Below are positions 19,120-27,967 of a DNA stretch of 64,000 nucleotides, piece by piece. How positions within the stretch are numbered: the stretch's first letter is position 1; each line of letters starts with the position of its first letter. The stretch lies in assembly GCA_965220715.1 (NCBI GenBank), contig OZ244843.1, positions 806,001 through 870,000 of the forward strand. The letters run 5' to 3'. The position numbers and the translations under genes were made by a program. The notes below the pieces were generated by a model that was given only the letters and a program-made list of their open reading frames with translations, was not told the origin of the DNA and did not search any database. Source of the DNA: Bin5 sp965220715 (GTDB lineage: Bacteria; Chloroflexota; Anaerolineae; Caldilineales; Caldilineaceae).

Positions 19120-20481
19120 TTAATACACGCCCAGATAGCGGTCCAACTCCCACTGCGTCACAAAATTGCGATAGCTGTCCCACTCCAAGTTTTTGGCCTC
19201 GATATAGCGCTCGACAACGTGCTGGCCCAGGGCGCCCTGCACGACCTCGTCCTGACGCAACGCCTCCAGCGCCTCACCCAGGTTGCCGGGCAACGTCTCC
19301 AGGCCGGAGCGGTCGCCGTTCATCTGGTAGAGGTCCTCCTCGGCCGGCATGGGCGGGTCCAGCTTGCGTTCGATGCCATCGAGGCCGGCGGCCAGCATGA
19401 CGGCGAAAGCAAGGTAGGGATTGGCGCTCGGGTCGGGGCAACGCAGTTCGCAGCGGGTACTTTGCGGGCGGTTGGGATTGATGCGCGGGATGCGGATCAG
19501 CGCGCTGCGGTTTGTGCGGCCCCAGGAGACATAGACCGGCGCCTCAAAGCCGGGCACCAGCCGCTTGTAGCTGTTCACCAGCGGCGCGATGATCGGGGTG
19601 ATGGCAGCCGCATGCGCAAGCTGGCCGGCAATAAAGTGCAGAGCGGTTTTGCTCAGGCCATACTCATCGTCGCCGTCGTACATGCAGGTTTCATCTTCGC
19701 CAGTGCGCCACAGGCTCTGATGAACGTGCATACCGGAACCGTTTACGCCGGTGATCGGCTTGGGCATAAAGGTGCAGTGAAGCCCGTTCTTCTGCGCGAT
19801 CGCCTTGAGCGTTGTGCGTAAGGTGATCGTATTGTCGGCCGCGACCAGGGCGGGACTGTACTGGAAGTCGATTTCATTCTGCCCGCTGGCGACCTCATGA
19901 TGGGATGCCTCTACTTTGATGCCCAGGGCATTGAGCGCGTCGACCATTTGGCGGCGCACACCATGCGCCGAATCGGAGCTTACGTCGAAATAGCCCGCTT
20001 CGTCGTGGGGGGTCAGGGGGTAGAGGCTGTTATCCGGGTGGCGGCGGAAGAGGAAGAACTCCAGTTCCTGTCCGACGAGAAAATCGAAGCCCAACTTCTT
20101 GGCCCGCTCCAACTGCCGGCGCAGGATATGGCGGGGGTCGCCGGCGAAGCGATCACCGTTGGGGGTGTAGATATCACAGACAACGCGGGCAGTGGACAGC
20201 TCCATCTCCCAAGGGATCGGCATGAAGGTAGCCAGATCCGGCACCAGATACATATCGCTTTCAGCGATACGGGCGAACCCTTCAATCGAACTACCGTCGA
20301 ACCAGACACCGTTTTCGACTGCGCGATCCCAATGTTCAATGGGGATCGTTACCTGCTTGACAATGCCCATGATGTCGCTGAACTGCAGACGTACAAAGCG
20401 GACATTGTGTCGCTTGATCGTATCGTCGATCTGTTCCAGCACCTCCATCAGTTTTTCGTCTGCAAATGCATCCAAGAGCAT
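19120..20481 (-). CDS. glnA: Glutamine synthetase type I, copy 1
   Basis: A 453-residue enzyme joining ammonia to glutamate with ATP. N-terminal beta-grasp includes DIMGIVKQV and WFDGSSIEGFARI (the latch and substrate loop). The ATP/metal parts include ELEFFLFRR, SHHEVASGQNEID and NGSGMHVHQSL; RSALIRIPRIN carries the glutamate-contacting Arg. The sequence is of the shorter alpha-like style, distinct from the neighbour at 20651-22066. The two are about as different as separate subfamilies, so this is not a recent duplication. Same strand, 169 nt apart, with a terminator in between, so probably transcribed separately. Confidence 0.95.
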   Translation of the reverse strand: MLLDAFADEKLMEVLEQIDDTIKRHNVRFVRLQFSDIMGIVKQVTIPIEHWDRAVENGVWFDGSSIEGFARIAESDMYLVPDLATFMPIPWEMELSTARVVCDIYTPNGDRFAGDPRHILRRQLERAKKLGFDFLVGQELEFFLFRRHPDNSLYPLTPHDEAGYFDVSSDSAHGVRRQMVDALNALGIKVEASHHEVASGQNEIDFQYSPALVAADNTITLRTTLKAIAQKNGLHCTFMPKPITGVNGSGMHVHQSLWRTGEDETCMYDGDDEYGLSKTALHFIAGQLAHAAAITPIIAPLVNSYKRLVPGFEAPVYVSWGRTNRSALIRIPRINPNRPQSTRCELRCPDPSANPYLAFAVMLAAGLDGIERKLDPPMPAEEDLYQMNGDRSGLETLPGNLGEALEALRQDEVVQGALGQHVVERYIEAKNLEWDSYRNFVTQWELDRYLGVY

Positions 20482-20506
20482 GTTTGCCTTCCCCTTTCAG
20501 ATAGTT

Positions 20507-20570
20507 TTCAGTAGTCAGTTTTTAGTTATAAGGTGAGCGGACACTAAAAGCTAAAGACTGAAAACTTTAC
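20507..20570. repeat. A/T-rich heptad repeats (CTGAAAA/CTAAAAA type)
   Basis: Diverging short runs TTTTCAG-TAGTCAG-TTTTTAG on the left and CTAAAAG-CTAAAGA-CTGAAAA on the right flank a short centre, so the region can fold back on itself. Same period of seven as the GA-rich arrays. Confidence 0.65.
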
Positions 20571-20580
20571 AACCGTCGGT

Positions 20581-20625
20581 ATGAAAGAAAAAGGGGGCAG
20601 ACACAGTGCAACGCGCCGCCCCCTT
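20581..20625 (-). terminator. Intrinsic terminator of glutamine synthetase 2
   Basis: On the minus strand AAGGGGGC (20618-20625) pairs with GCCCCCTT (20591-20598) and is followed by TTTCTTTC (20583-20590). It lies 25 nt after the stop at 20651. Stem of 8 bp, loop of 19 nt with internal GC pairing. Confidence 0.75.
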
Positions 20626-20650
20626 GTTGTTAAGAATCAGCGGTGCAACT

Positions 20651-22066
20651 CTAAATGCCGTAGTACATCACAAATTCCTGCGGATGCGGGCGCAGGCGTA
20701 CAGCATCCACCTCTTCCAACCGCTTGTACTCGATGTACGTCTCCAGCAGGTCCGGGGTAAAGACGCCGCCTTCGAGCAGGAAGTCGCTGTCTTCTTCGAG
20801 TGCGTCCAGAACTTCGCCGAGGCTGCCCTTCACCAGTTCTACATCTTTCATGACATCTTCTTCGTACAGGTCGACCTCGGCCGGATCGCCCGGATCGATC
20901 TGATTCTTGATGCCGTCCATGCCGGCCATCACCATGGCGGCGAAGGCCAGGTAGGGGTTGGCGCCGGGGTCGGGGCAGCGGAACTCGATACGTTTGCTAT
21001 TGGGCGAATGGCTGTACATGGGAATGCGGCAGGCGGCCGAGCGGTTGCGGGCGGAGTAGGCGACAACCACCGGGGCCTCGTAACCGGGAACCAATCGACG
21101 GTAGCTATTGGTCAGGGGGGCGCAGAAGGCCAACAGCGCGTTGATATGCTTGAGGATTCCCCCGGTATAATGTAAGGCCATCTGACTGAGGCCGGCGTAT
21201 TGATCGCCGGCGAAGAGCGGCACGCTGTTTTTCCACAGGCTCAGATGCGTGTGCATACCGGAGCCGTTGTCCTCGAAAAGCGGCTTCGGCATGAAGGTGA
21301 CGGTCTTATCGTGCGCCTTGGCGACGTTCTTGATGATGTATTTGTACAGCTGCACCTGGTCGGCCATCTGCAGGAGCGGCTTGAACTTCATATCGATCTC
21401 AGCCTGGCCGGCGGTGCCGACTTCGTGGTGATGCACTTCGATATCGATGCCGGCATCGATCATTGTGCGCGTCATTTCGGAGCGAACGTCCTGCAGCGTA
21501 TCGTAAGGGGCGACGGGGAAGTAGCCGCTCTTGAGGCCGACCGTATGGCCGCCGCCAATCTCGCCGGAGTTCCACGGCGCTTCCACACTGTCCACGTAGT
21601 AGCCGGCAGTGTGGCGGCCGGCTTCGTAGGAGACGCCATCAAAGATGAAGAATTCGGCTTCCGGCCCGACATAGATGGTGTCGGCCAGGCCTGTGGATTC
21701 GACGTAGCTGACCGCTTTGCCGGCGACGTTGCGGGGGTCGCGGCTGTAGGCTTCGCCGGAAAGAGGGTCATGGACGTTGCAGATGGCGCTCAACGTTGGC
21801 ATGGCGCAGATGGGGTCGATAATCGCGGTTGAGGGGTCCAACCGCAGCACCATGTCGCTGTTTTCGATGCTCTGGAAGCCGCGAATGGAGGAGCCGTCAA
21901 AGCCTAGCCCTTCATTGACCGCCTCATCAGCATCGAACTCTTCGACCGGCATTGTGAAGTGCTGCCACTGGCCGAACAGATCAGTGAATTTGACATCCAC
22001 CATGAGAATGTTGTGGTCCTGAATGGCACCGTTCAGATCGGCAATTGAATTTACGTTGAGTTTCAT
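20651..22066 (-). CDS. glnA: Glutamine synthetase type I-beta, copy 2
   Basis: A 471-residue glutamine synthetase close in length and motifs to the adenylylated beta type. Visible parts are LGFDGSSIRGFQSI, VGPEAEFFIFD, HHHEVGTAGQAEIDM, NGSGMHTHLSLW and SYRRLVPGYEAP. The insert EVDLYEED keeps Tyr at the place where the enterobacterial enzyme is adenylylated (NLYDLP). RBS AAGTGAGGA abuts ATG 22066. Housekeeping nitrogen assimilation; the paired but distinct copy at 19120 may serve a different nitrogen state. Confidence 0.96.
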   Translation of the reverse strand: MKLNVNSIADLNGAIQDHNILMVDVKFTDLFGQWQHFTMPVEEFDADEAVNEGLGFDGSSIRGFQSIENSDMVLRLDPSTAIIDPICAMPTLSAICNVHDPLSGEAYSRDPRNVAGKAVSYVESTGLADTIYVGPEAEFFIFDGVSYEAGRHTAGYYVDSVEAPWNSGEIGGGHTVGLKSGYFPVAPYDTLQDVRSEMTRTMIDAGIDIEVHHHEVGTAGQAEIDMKFKPLLQMADQVQLYKYIIKNVAKAHDKTVTFMPKPLFEDNGSGMHTHLSLWKNSVPLFAGDQYAGLSQMALHYTGGILKHINALLAFCAPLTNSYRRLVPGYEAPVVVAYSARNRSAACRIPMYSHSPNSKRIEFRCPDPGANPYLAFAAMVMAGMDGIKNQIDPGDPAEVDLYEEDVMKDVELVKGSLGEVLDALEEDSDFLLEGGVFTPDLLETYIEYKRLEEVDAVRLRPHPQEFVMYYGI

Positions 22067-22493
22067 TCCTCACTTAATCCTTTCAAAGATGGCGTGGGGT
22101 CCGTTATAACCTGAAAACTAAATCATGGAACGATAATTGATATAGTATACCCTGCGGCTGACGGCGCACTCATGGACAAACCGAATAATGATTATCCATG
22201 TTTGTTTGTGCAGATTGCATGATTGTCGGAACTGCTGTTCTCCCGTTGCCCAATGCCCGATAGCCTGGTGCCGGCCACGGGTGAATACTGTACTTCGCAA
22301 TGATACGAATGTTTAACAGCCCTGCATTGCGCGCGATGTATGCAACAGAGCACGCATATCATATCCATCAGGGCCATCGTAGTCCAATTTCGCCCAGTCC
22401 GTTTTCGCTGCTACACTGATGGCTCAGCAGCAGCAGTTCGACGCGGGGCGTGATGAGCGGCCCATTGCTGACCATTATTCACGAGCCGATGCC
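22067..22493. other. Divergent intergenic region, glutamine synthetase / molybdoenzyme
   Basis: A/T-rich between about 22100 and 22160 (includes GATATAGTATACC), where promoters for the minus-strand glutamine synthetase gene would be expected. One CTGAAAACTAAA heptad pair is present near 22110. I cannot assign exact promoter boxes. Confidence 0.4.
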
Positions 22494-24704
22494 ATGACAA
22501 AACTTGCCCTTTATGAAGAGAATCCGTCGGTCCGCATCGTCACGGGCGCCTGCCCGCACGACTGCCCGGATACGTGCAGCTGGCAGATCGCGGTGGACCG
22601 CTCAAGCGAGCGGGCGCTGGATATCTGGGGCCACGCCGATCATCCGGTGACGCAGGGCACACTCTGCGGCAAGGTCGACCGCTATCTTGAGCGCGTCTAT
22701 CACGCCGACAGGCTGACGCACCCGCTGCGCCGCGTAGGGCCGAAGGGCAGCGGCCAGTTCGAGCGCATCTCCTGGCGCGAGGCGTTGGCGGCGATCGCGG
22801 CGCGCTTGCAGGGCGTCATCAACGAATGGGGGCCGGAAGCGGTTCTGCCCTACTCCTACGGCGGCACGATGGGCTGGCTGCAGCAACACGGCATCTCCGA
22901 CCGCTTCTTCCAGCAGATGGGGGCCAGCCGCCTGGCGCGCACGATCTGCTCCGAGGCCGGGTTTGAAGGCTATGTCTACACGATCGGCGCAACGATCGGG
23001 ATCGAGCCGGAGGATTACGCGCACGCGCGGCTGATCCTGATTTGGGGCAGCAACACGCTGACGAGCAACCTGCATCTGTGGCCGTTCATCCAGGAGGCGC
23101 GCAAGCAAGGCGCGCGGGTGGTGGTCATCGACCCAGCGCGCACGCGCACGGCCAGGGCCGCGGACGAGTGGCTGCCGATCCGTCCCGGGACCGACGGTGC
23201 GCTGGCGCTGGGCATGATGCACGAGATTGTCAACGCCGGGCTGCACGACCACGAGTATGTGGCGGCGCATACGGTCGGTTTCGAGCAGTTGACCGCGCGC
23301 GTGCAGGAATGGCCGCCGCAGCGGGCGGCGCAGATCACCGGCATTGCGGCGGAACGGATCCGCGAGCTGGCGCGAGCCTATGCGACGACGCCGCCGGCGG
23401 CGATCCGGGTCAACTACGGCATGCAGCGCCACTACGGCGGCGGCATGGCGATGCGCAACATCACCTGTTTGCCGGCGCTGGTGGGGGCATGGCGAGAGCA
23501 GGGCGGCGGCATCCAGTTGAGCGTCAGCGGGCAGTTGCGCCACCTGGAAAAAAGCGGGCTGGAGCGGCCTGACCTGCTGGCCGGACGCATCCCGCGCACG
23601 ATCAATATGAACCGGCTGGGCGACGCGCTCAGCCTGGACCGGACGCGCCTGGCCGCGTCCCACTACGCGCCGCGGCCGGTGGACCGCAAGCCAGCGCCGG
23701 ACACCGCCGGCCCGCCGGTGAAGGCGCTGATCGTCTACAACTGCAATCCGGCCACGGTGGCGCCGGACCAGTCGGCGGTCCGCGCCGGGCTGGCGCGCGA
23801 GGATCTGCTCACGGTCGTGCTGGAGCATTTCCAGACGGACACGGCGGATTACGCCGATTTTGTTCTGCCGGCCACGACGCAGGCGGAGCATTGGGATCTG
23901 CAACGGATGTACGGCCATCATTACATGGCGCTGAACCGGCCGGCAATCCCGCCGGTGGGAGAGGCGCGACCCAACAGCGCGATTTTCCGCGGGCTGGCGC
24001 AGGCGATGGGCTACACCGACAGTGGCTTTTACGAGGATGACGAGACGGTTTTGCGCAATTTTGTGGAGGTACAGCGGCATCCTCTCTACGCGTCGGTTAC
24101 GTGGGAGGCGCTACTGGAAAAGGGGTTCGTGCGCCTCAACCTGCCGCAGCCGTATCTGCCGTTCGCTGAAGGCGATTTCCCCACGCCGAGCGGCAAGTGC
24201 GAGTTCTACAGTGAACGCATGGCGCAGGACGGCTACGATCCGCTGCCGACGTACACGCCGCCGAAGAGCGAGGCGAAGGCCGAGGAGCGAGGGGTGAGGA
24301 GTGAAGAGCGAGAGAACGGCAGCGGCCCACCTGGGCACGAGCCCCAGTCGTTGGCCTGTATTTCACCGCCGGCGCATTCCTTTCTCAATTCGTCGTTCTC
24401 GCATCTGGAGCGTTTTCGCGGGCGCGAGCAGGAGCCGCTGCTGTGGATCCATCCGCAGGACGCGGCCGCCCGCCGCATCGAGGAGGGCGCCTGGCTGCGC
24501 GTATGGAACGAGCTGGGCGAAGTCGGGCTGACCGCGCGCGTGACCGAGGAGATCATGGCGGGCACGGTGCTGGCGCCGGGTATCTGGTGGAACAAGCACA
24601 GTGCCGACGGTCGCAATGTCAACCAGTTGACGCCGCAGGACGAGACGGACATGGGCGCGTCGGCCAGTTTCTATGATGTGCGCGTGTTTGTGGAGGCGGC
24701 GTAG
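22494..24704 (+). CDS. Molybdopterin-dependent oxidoreductase
   Basis: A 736-residue enzyme of the DMSO reductase/formate dehydrogenase superfamily carrying Mo-bis-MGD and a [4Fe-4S] cluster. Cluster cysteines are C20, C24 and C28 (ACPHDCPDTC) and C58 (GTLCGK). The large domain includes LPYSYGGTMG and LIWGSNTLTSN. The molybdopterin dinucleotide-binding domain fills the C-terminus. No Tat signal, so cytoplasmic. ATG 22494 is preferred; 22419 would add 25 residues without a good RBS. Before the last domain an insertion of about 45 residues (EERGVRSEERENG onward) is encoded partly by heptad repeats. The last 130 nt plus ~20 nt of flank are duplicated at 32699-32848. Substrate unknown. Confidence 0.92.
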   Translation: MTKLALYEENPSVRIVTGACPHDCPDTCSWQIAVDRSSERALDIWGHADHPVTQGTLCGKVDRYLERVYHADRLTHPLRRVGPKGSGQFERISWREALAAIAARLQGVINEWGPEAVLPYSYGGTMGWLQQHGISDRFFQQMGASRLARTICSEAGFEGYVYTIGATIGIEPEDYAHARLILIWGSNTLTSNLHLWPFIQEARKQGARVVVIDPARTRTARAADEWLPIRPGTDGALALGMMHEIVNAGLHDHEYVAAHTVGFEQLTARVQEWPPQRAAQITGIAAERIRELARAYATTPPAAIRVNYGMQRHYGGGMAMRNITCLPALVGAWREQGGGIQLSVSGQLRHLEKSGLERPDLLAGRIPRTINMNRLGDALSLDRTRLAASHYAPRPVDRKPAPDTAGPPVKALIVYNCNPATVAPDQSAVRAGLAREDLLTVVLEHFQTDTADYADFVLPATTQAEHWDLQRMYGHHYMALNRPAIPPVGEARPNSAIFRGLAQAMGYTDSGFYEDDETVLRNFVEVQRHPLYASVTWEALLEKGFVRLNLPQPYLPFAEGDFPTPSGKCEFYSERMAQDGYDPLPTYTPPKSEAKAEERGVRSEERENGSGPPGHEPQSLACISPPAHSFLNSSFSHLERFRGREQEPLLWIHPQDAAARRIEEGAWLRVWNELGEVGLTARVTEEIMAGTVLAPGIWWNKHSADGRNVNQLTPQDETDMGASASFYDVRVFVEAA
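24280..24318 (+). repeat. Heptanucleotide array inside the molybdoenzyme gene
   Basis: Units GAGGAGC, GAGGGGT, GAGGAGT, GAAGAGC in the coding strand, encoding EERGVRSEER in a linker before the C-terminal domain. Unlike the other coding arrays, the purine strand is the coding strand here. Confidence 0.7.
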
Positions 24705-24725
24705 GGGGTTGTGTGCGTTCAGGAG
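24575..24725 (+). repeat. Direct repeat A, left copy (end of molybdoenzyme gene)
   Basis: 151 bp covering the last ~43 codons of the gene and ~20 nt beyond. It matches 32699-32848 with few differences and in the same orientation, so the two copies bracket 8 kb of accessory DNA. Confidence 0.85.
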
Positions 24726-24732
24726 GAGTGCG

Positions 24733-25329
24733 ATGCGTCGTTCTATCCCAGTTAAGGATCCTTCCTTTCCGCCTGCCAAGCCAGGAGCGGAAAAACTGCA
24801 GAAAAAGAGAATTGCGTCCCGCAAAGAACGTGAGGCGCTTCGGGAGAGGATCTTTGCCACGGAGACGCATGACGAACTCCTCGATATTCTGGCCCGGAAC
24901 GGGCTGTCCCGTTATGTCGAGGATTACAACGCATATTTGAAATGGCGGCGAGAGGGCCTGGAAGAGGGGGAGAGTCCGGGCATCATTCTGCAATCATTGC
25001 AATCGTGGGCCTGGTTTCTCATAAGCTATGCCGAGCCGACGAGCTTGCCCTACACGATGATCGACGCTGATCACGACGGCTGTATCGAGTTGGAATGGCG
25101 TCTGTCTCCTGACGCTGACGAAAATGATCCGGATGACGCCTATTGGGGCAATGGTCATGGCATCGCCGTCCTGCGATTCTACCCGTCATACCTGAACTCG
25201 TTGTCGGTCCTGTCTGGGCCGTATGCGAGCGGGAAGCGGCGGTTGGCCTTTGAGGGTTGTTTGTCTCACGTGAAGACGCAAAAGGCGATAGATATGTTTG
25301 CCGAAAGGTTTATGGATGACGAGGAGTGA
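24733..25329 (+). CDS. Unknown protein, 198 residues
   Basis: Not recognised. ATG 24733 has AGGAGG 8 nt upstream, a strong site; the longer frame from 24673 would overlap the molybdoenzyme. Charged N-terminus (KKRIASRKEREALRER), then an acidic helical region and a beta-rich C-terminal half ending MDDEE. No membrane segment. It overlaps the next gene by 14 nt, so the two form an operon. It begins right after direct repeat A, as the first cargo of the bracketed segment. Confidence 0.65.
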   Translation: MRRSIPVKDPSFPPAKPGAEKLQKKRIASRKEREALRERIFATETHDELLDILARNGLSRYVEDYNAYLKWRREGLEEGESPGIILQSLQSWAWFLISYAEPTSLPYTMIDADHDGCIELEWRLSPDADENDPDDAYWGNGHGIAVLRFYPSYLNSLSVLSGPYASGKRRLAFEGCLSHVKTQKAIDMFAERFMDDEE

Positions 25330-25786
25330 GGTGCGGCCCGGCGATGCGCTTTCCGATGATGAGCAGATAGTCCGGTACTGTAGAAGAGGAAGCTGGAGAC
25401 GGTTGAGAGGAGAAGGATTCAGAGTTAAAGCAAGGGCATTCAGGTCGGGAAGGCATCCCGAAGCCGCCATATCTGTCAATTGGCTGGGCTATTTCGGGGA
25501 AGATGATGAGTTTGCTCTGCAGAGGATATGTGAAACTACGACCTATCAAGGAATCGATCAGAACGGGAAGTTCGTAAAGCTAAACTCCGGGGACATCCGG
25601 AAAATCTATATCGAATCTTTACACACCAATCTCAGCGCCTACTTCACCCCCTCCCACGCCAACGTATCCCATGCGGAGATCAGGCCATCCGGCGATGCCG
25701 TCTTTACTGCGCTCGCCGCGCATGCTGAGAGATACGGTTCCCTTCTGGATGTGCCTCCCCTCGAGGATTCTCAAGTCCGGCTGTGA
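25316..25786 (+). CDS. Unknown protein, 156 residues
   Basis: Not recognised. ATG 25316 (MTRSEVRPGD) lies inside the last codons of the preceding gene, giving a 14-nt overlap and likely translational coupling. Basic N-terminal third (RYCRRGSWRRLRGEGFRVKARAFRSGR), then VNWLGYFGEDDEFALQRI, and a C-terminal half with ordinary soluble composition. The pair could be a toxin-antitoxin or defence pair because of its overlap and setting, but nothing in the sequence proves it. Confidence 0.6.
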   Translation: MTRSEVRPGDALSDDEQIVRYCRRGSWRRLRGEGFRVKARAFRSGRHPEAAISVNWLGYFGEDDEFALQRICETTTYQGIDQNGKFVKLNSGDIRKIYIESLHTNLSAYFTPSHANVSHAEIRPSGDAVFTALAAHAERYGSLLDVPPLEDSQVRL

Positions 25787-25956
25787 TTGGCCCAAATTAA
25801 ACTCACGTATTGAATAAAGGAAGAAGGATCTGGCTGTACGGGCCAACCATCTGCTCCGGTGTGGTCCGGACAAGGATGCACCTTATTTTTCCCATTTCGT
25901 GGTCTAGGCATTGGAGCCAGCTATAGATGGCGCTCTTGTACTCATACGCGCCCAGC

Positions 25957-26919
25957 CTAATGGCGCGACTGGGGATTTAGCGCATCGTTGAGGCCGTCAC
26001 CCAGAAAGTTGGCGGCAAACACGATGATGGACAGGGTTATCCCCGGCACAGCCACCAGATGCGGCCTCTCGCGCCAGACACCCAGATTCTCGGTGATCAT
26101 GGCGCCCCAGCTCGCGCCAGGCGGTTGGATGCCGATGCCCAGAAAGCTGAGAGACGACTCGGCCAGCACAATGGAGCCGAAGCCGGCTGTGGCAGCCACA
26201 ATCACCGGGCCCAGGGCATTCGGCAGTAGATGGCGCAGCACAATGCGGGGGGTCTGTACCCCGACCGCTTCGGCCGATAGGATGAAGTCTTGCGCCCGTA
26301 GAGAGAGAATCTGACCGCGCACCAAGCGGGCAATCGGCCCCCAACCCACCATGGCCAGCGCGCCAAAGACAACCACATAATCGATATACACGGTGTTGTT
26401 GACCCATTGCCAACCGGTGCGTTCGGCCAGAGTTACCATCGCGTCTTCAATTGGATTTTCCAGCGTCGCATTGATGAAGACCGCCAGCAGGAAGTGCGGG
26501 AAGGACAAGATCGTGTCCACGGTCCACATAAGCAGGGTATCGATCCAGCCACCCAGATAGGCTGCGGTGGCGCCGATGAGAACGCCGCTGCCCACTTGCA
26601 GGATCGTTACGAAGACCCCTACGAAAAGAGCTGTCCGGGCGCCCGCGATTATGCGGGTCAGGAAATCTCGTCCTAATTCATCGGTGCCGAAGGGGTGGGC
26701 CAGGCTCGGTCCCTGCTCCAGCGCATACAAGTCCTGGCGCAGGTAATCGTAAGGTGAGAGTGCGAGACCAAATATCGCGGCAAATACGAACAGTAAGAAG
26801 ATACTTAAGCCCAAAAGCGCAGTCTTGCTGCGCACCAGCCGGCGAAACGCGTCCCCCCACAGGCTGCGCGTCTTAATCTCCCACGTCTCCGAGTGATTGA
26901 ACTGAGGCGTTGGCTCCAT
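25957..26919 (-). CDS. ABC transporter permease, OppC/DppC type
   Basis: A 320-residue inner-membrane permease for peptides, nickel or oligosaccharides. About six membrane helices. N-terminal OppC_N-like region (FRRLVRSKTALLGLSIFLLF) and the EAA loop (SAEAVGVQTPRIVLRHLLPN) that docks the ATPase. ATG 26919 with AAGCAGG upstream is chosen over the overlapping 26955. Starts 10 nt after the stop of the OppB-type gene. No ATPase gene follows; the operon ends here and the next genes are convergent. Confidence 0.93.
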   Translation of the reverse strand: MEPTPQFNHSETWEIKTRSLWGDAFRRLVRSKTALLGLSIFLLFVFAAIFGLALSPYDYLRQDLYALEQGPSLAHPFGTDELGRDFLTRIIAGARTALFVGVFVTILQVGSGVLIGATAAYLGGWIDTLLMWTVDTILSFPHFLLAVFINATLENPIEDAMVTLAERTGWQWVNNTVYIDYVVVFGALAMVGWGPIARLVRGQILSLRAQDFILSAEAVGVQTPRIVLRHLLPNALGPVIVAATAGFGSIVLAESSLSFLGIGIQPPGASWGAMITENLGVWRERPHLVAVPGITLSIIVFAANFLGDGLNDALNPQSRH

Positions 26920-26929
26920 AGCCTGCTTC

Positions 26930-27865
26930 TTAATTGTAGGACACACGGGGATCAATATAGACGTAGACCATATCCACGATCAAATTGGCAACCATAATAA
27001 TCGAGGCGCCTACAATCGTTGTTCCCATCAGGATCGGATAATCCCGCTGACGCAGCGATCTGACGATCAGACTGCCAAATCCAGGAATGCCAAAGATGCT
27101 CTCCAACAGGATTGAACCGGTAATGAGGAAAGCCACCACCAACCCCATGTTGGTAAGGAGAGGTGTGATCGCATTGCGAAGGACGTGACGTATGGCAACG
27201 GCCCATCCAGACAATCCTTTGGCCCGCGCTGTTCGCACATAGTCCTGATTCAAGACTTCCAACACGCCTTGCCGCGTCAATCGCATCACACCGAGCAGTG
27301 GCCCAAAGGCCAGAATGAGAGCCGGCATAATGATCTTCTGGCTGAATAGGCCCTCCCAACCGTAGATTTTATCGATCAGATTCAGCTTCAACACCAGCAC
27401 AATCATGAAGATGGGCGCGAGCACGAACACGGGGATGGAAGAACCGAGCACGGTGATGGAGACCAGTAGATAGTCGATCCAGGTATTGTGTTTCAGTGCG
27501 GCGATCAACCCCAGTGGAACGCCTACCAGAATGATCACCAGAGAAGAAGCGAAAGCCAGGGTCGCCGATACAGGGAGAGTATTTGCCATGGCTTCGCCCA
27601 CTTGGAGATCGCTGCGATAAATGGATTCGCCAAAATCTCCCTGCAAAACGGCCCATAGATAGTCAGCAAATTGTTCTGTAAACGGCCGGTCCAGGCCCAG
27701 TTCGTGCTTGAGCGCAAGGTAGGCCTCCTCATCGTGCCAGTTCTCGCCCAACCTGATTCTGACCGGGTCTCCAGGGCCGTAGAAGCCAAGAGTGTAGGTG
27801 ATCAGTGTGATGGCCATGAAGGTGGGAATGAAAACAAGCAGACGACGTGTGAGATACAGCGTCAA
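26930..27865 (-). CDS. ABC transporter permease, OppB/DppB type
   Basis: A 311-residue permease with about six membrane segments, starting at TTG 27865 with AGGGGG about 9 nt upstream. The N-terminus MTLYLTRRLLVFIPTFMAIT and the EAA-like TARAKGLSGWAVAIRHVLRN are typical of the OppB half. It forms the membrane dimer with the OppC-type partner downstream. Expression relative to the binding protein is probably lowered by the hairpin at 27888-27931. Confidence 0.94.
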   Translation of the reverse strand: MTLYLTRRLLVFIPTFMAITLITYTLGFYGPGDPVRIRLGENWHDEEAYLALKHELGLDRPFTEQFADYLWAVLQGDFGESIYRSDLQVGEAMANTLPVSATLAFASSLVIILVGVPLGLIAALKHNTWIDYLLVSITVLGSSIPVFVLAPIFMIVLVLKLNLIDKIYGWEGLFSQKIIMPALILAFGPLLGVMRLTRQGVLEVLNQDYVRTARAKGLSGWAVAIRHVLRNAITPLLTNMGLVVAFLITGSILLESIFGIPGFGSLIVRSLRQRDYPILMGTTIVGASIIMVANLIVDMVYVYIDPRVSYN

Positions 27866-27887
27866 TTGCGTGGCCCCCTGGGCGGTA

Positions 27888-27931
27888 GAGATTGGAGATT
27901 GACAGTACGAGCTTCAGCAATCTCCAATCTC
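27888..27931 (-). terminator. Hairpin between binding-protein and permease genes
   Basis: Perfect 14-bp inverted repeat (27888-27901 with 27918-27931), 16-nt loop. Built from heptad-like units (GAGATTG twice) and flanked to 27966 by further period-seven pyrimidine runs. Position is typical of a 3' stabiliser or partial terminator that raises binding-protein mRNA over permease mRNA. Confidence 0.55.
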
Positions 27932-27967
27932 TTTCCTCCGATTTCCGAACTACCCATCTCCGAACTC

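Noticed and set aside
22602..24080. 492-codon minus-strand open frame
   Set aside because: Antisense shadow of the molybdopterin oxidoreductase; Arg/Gln/His-rich with no domain.
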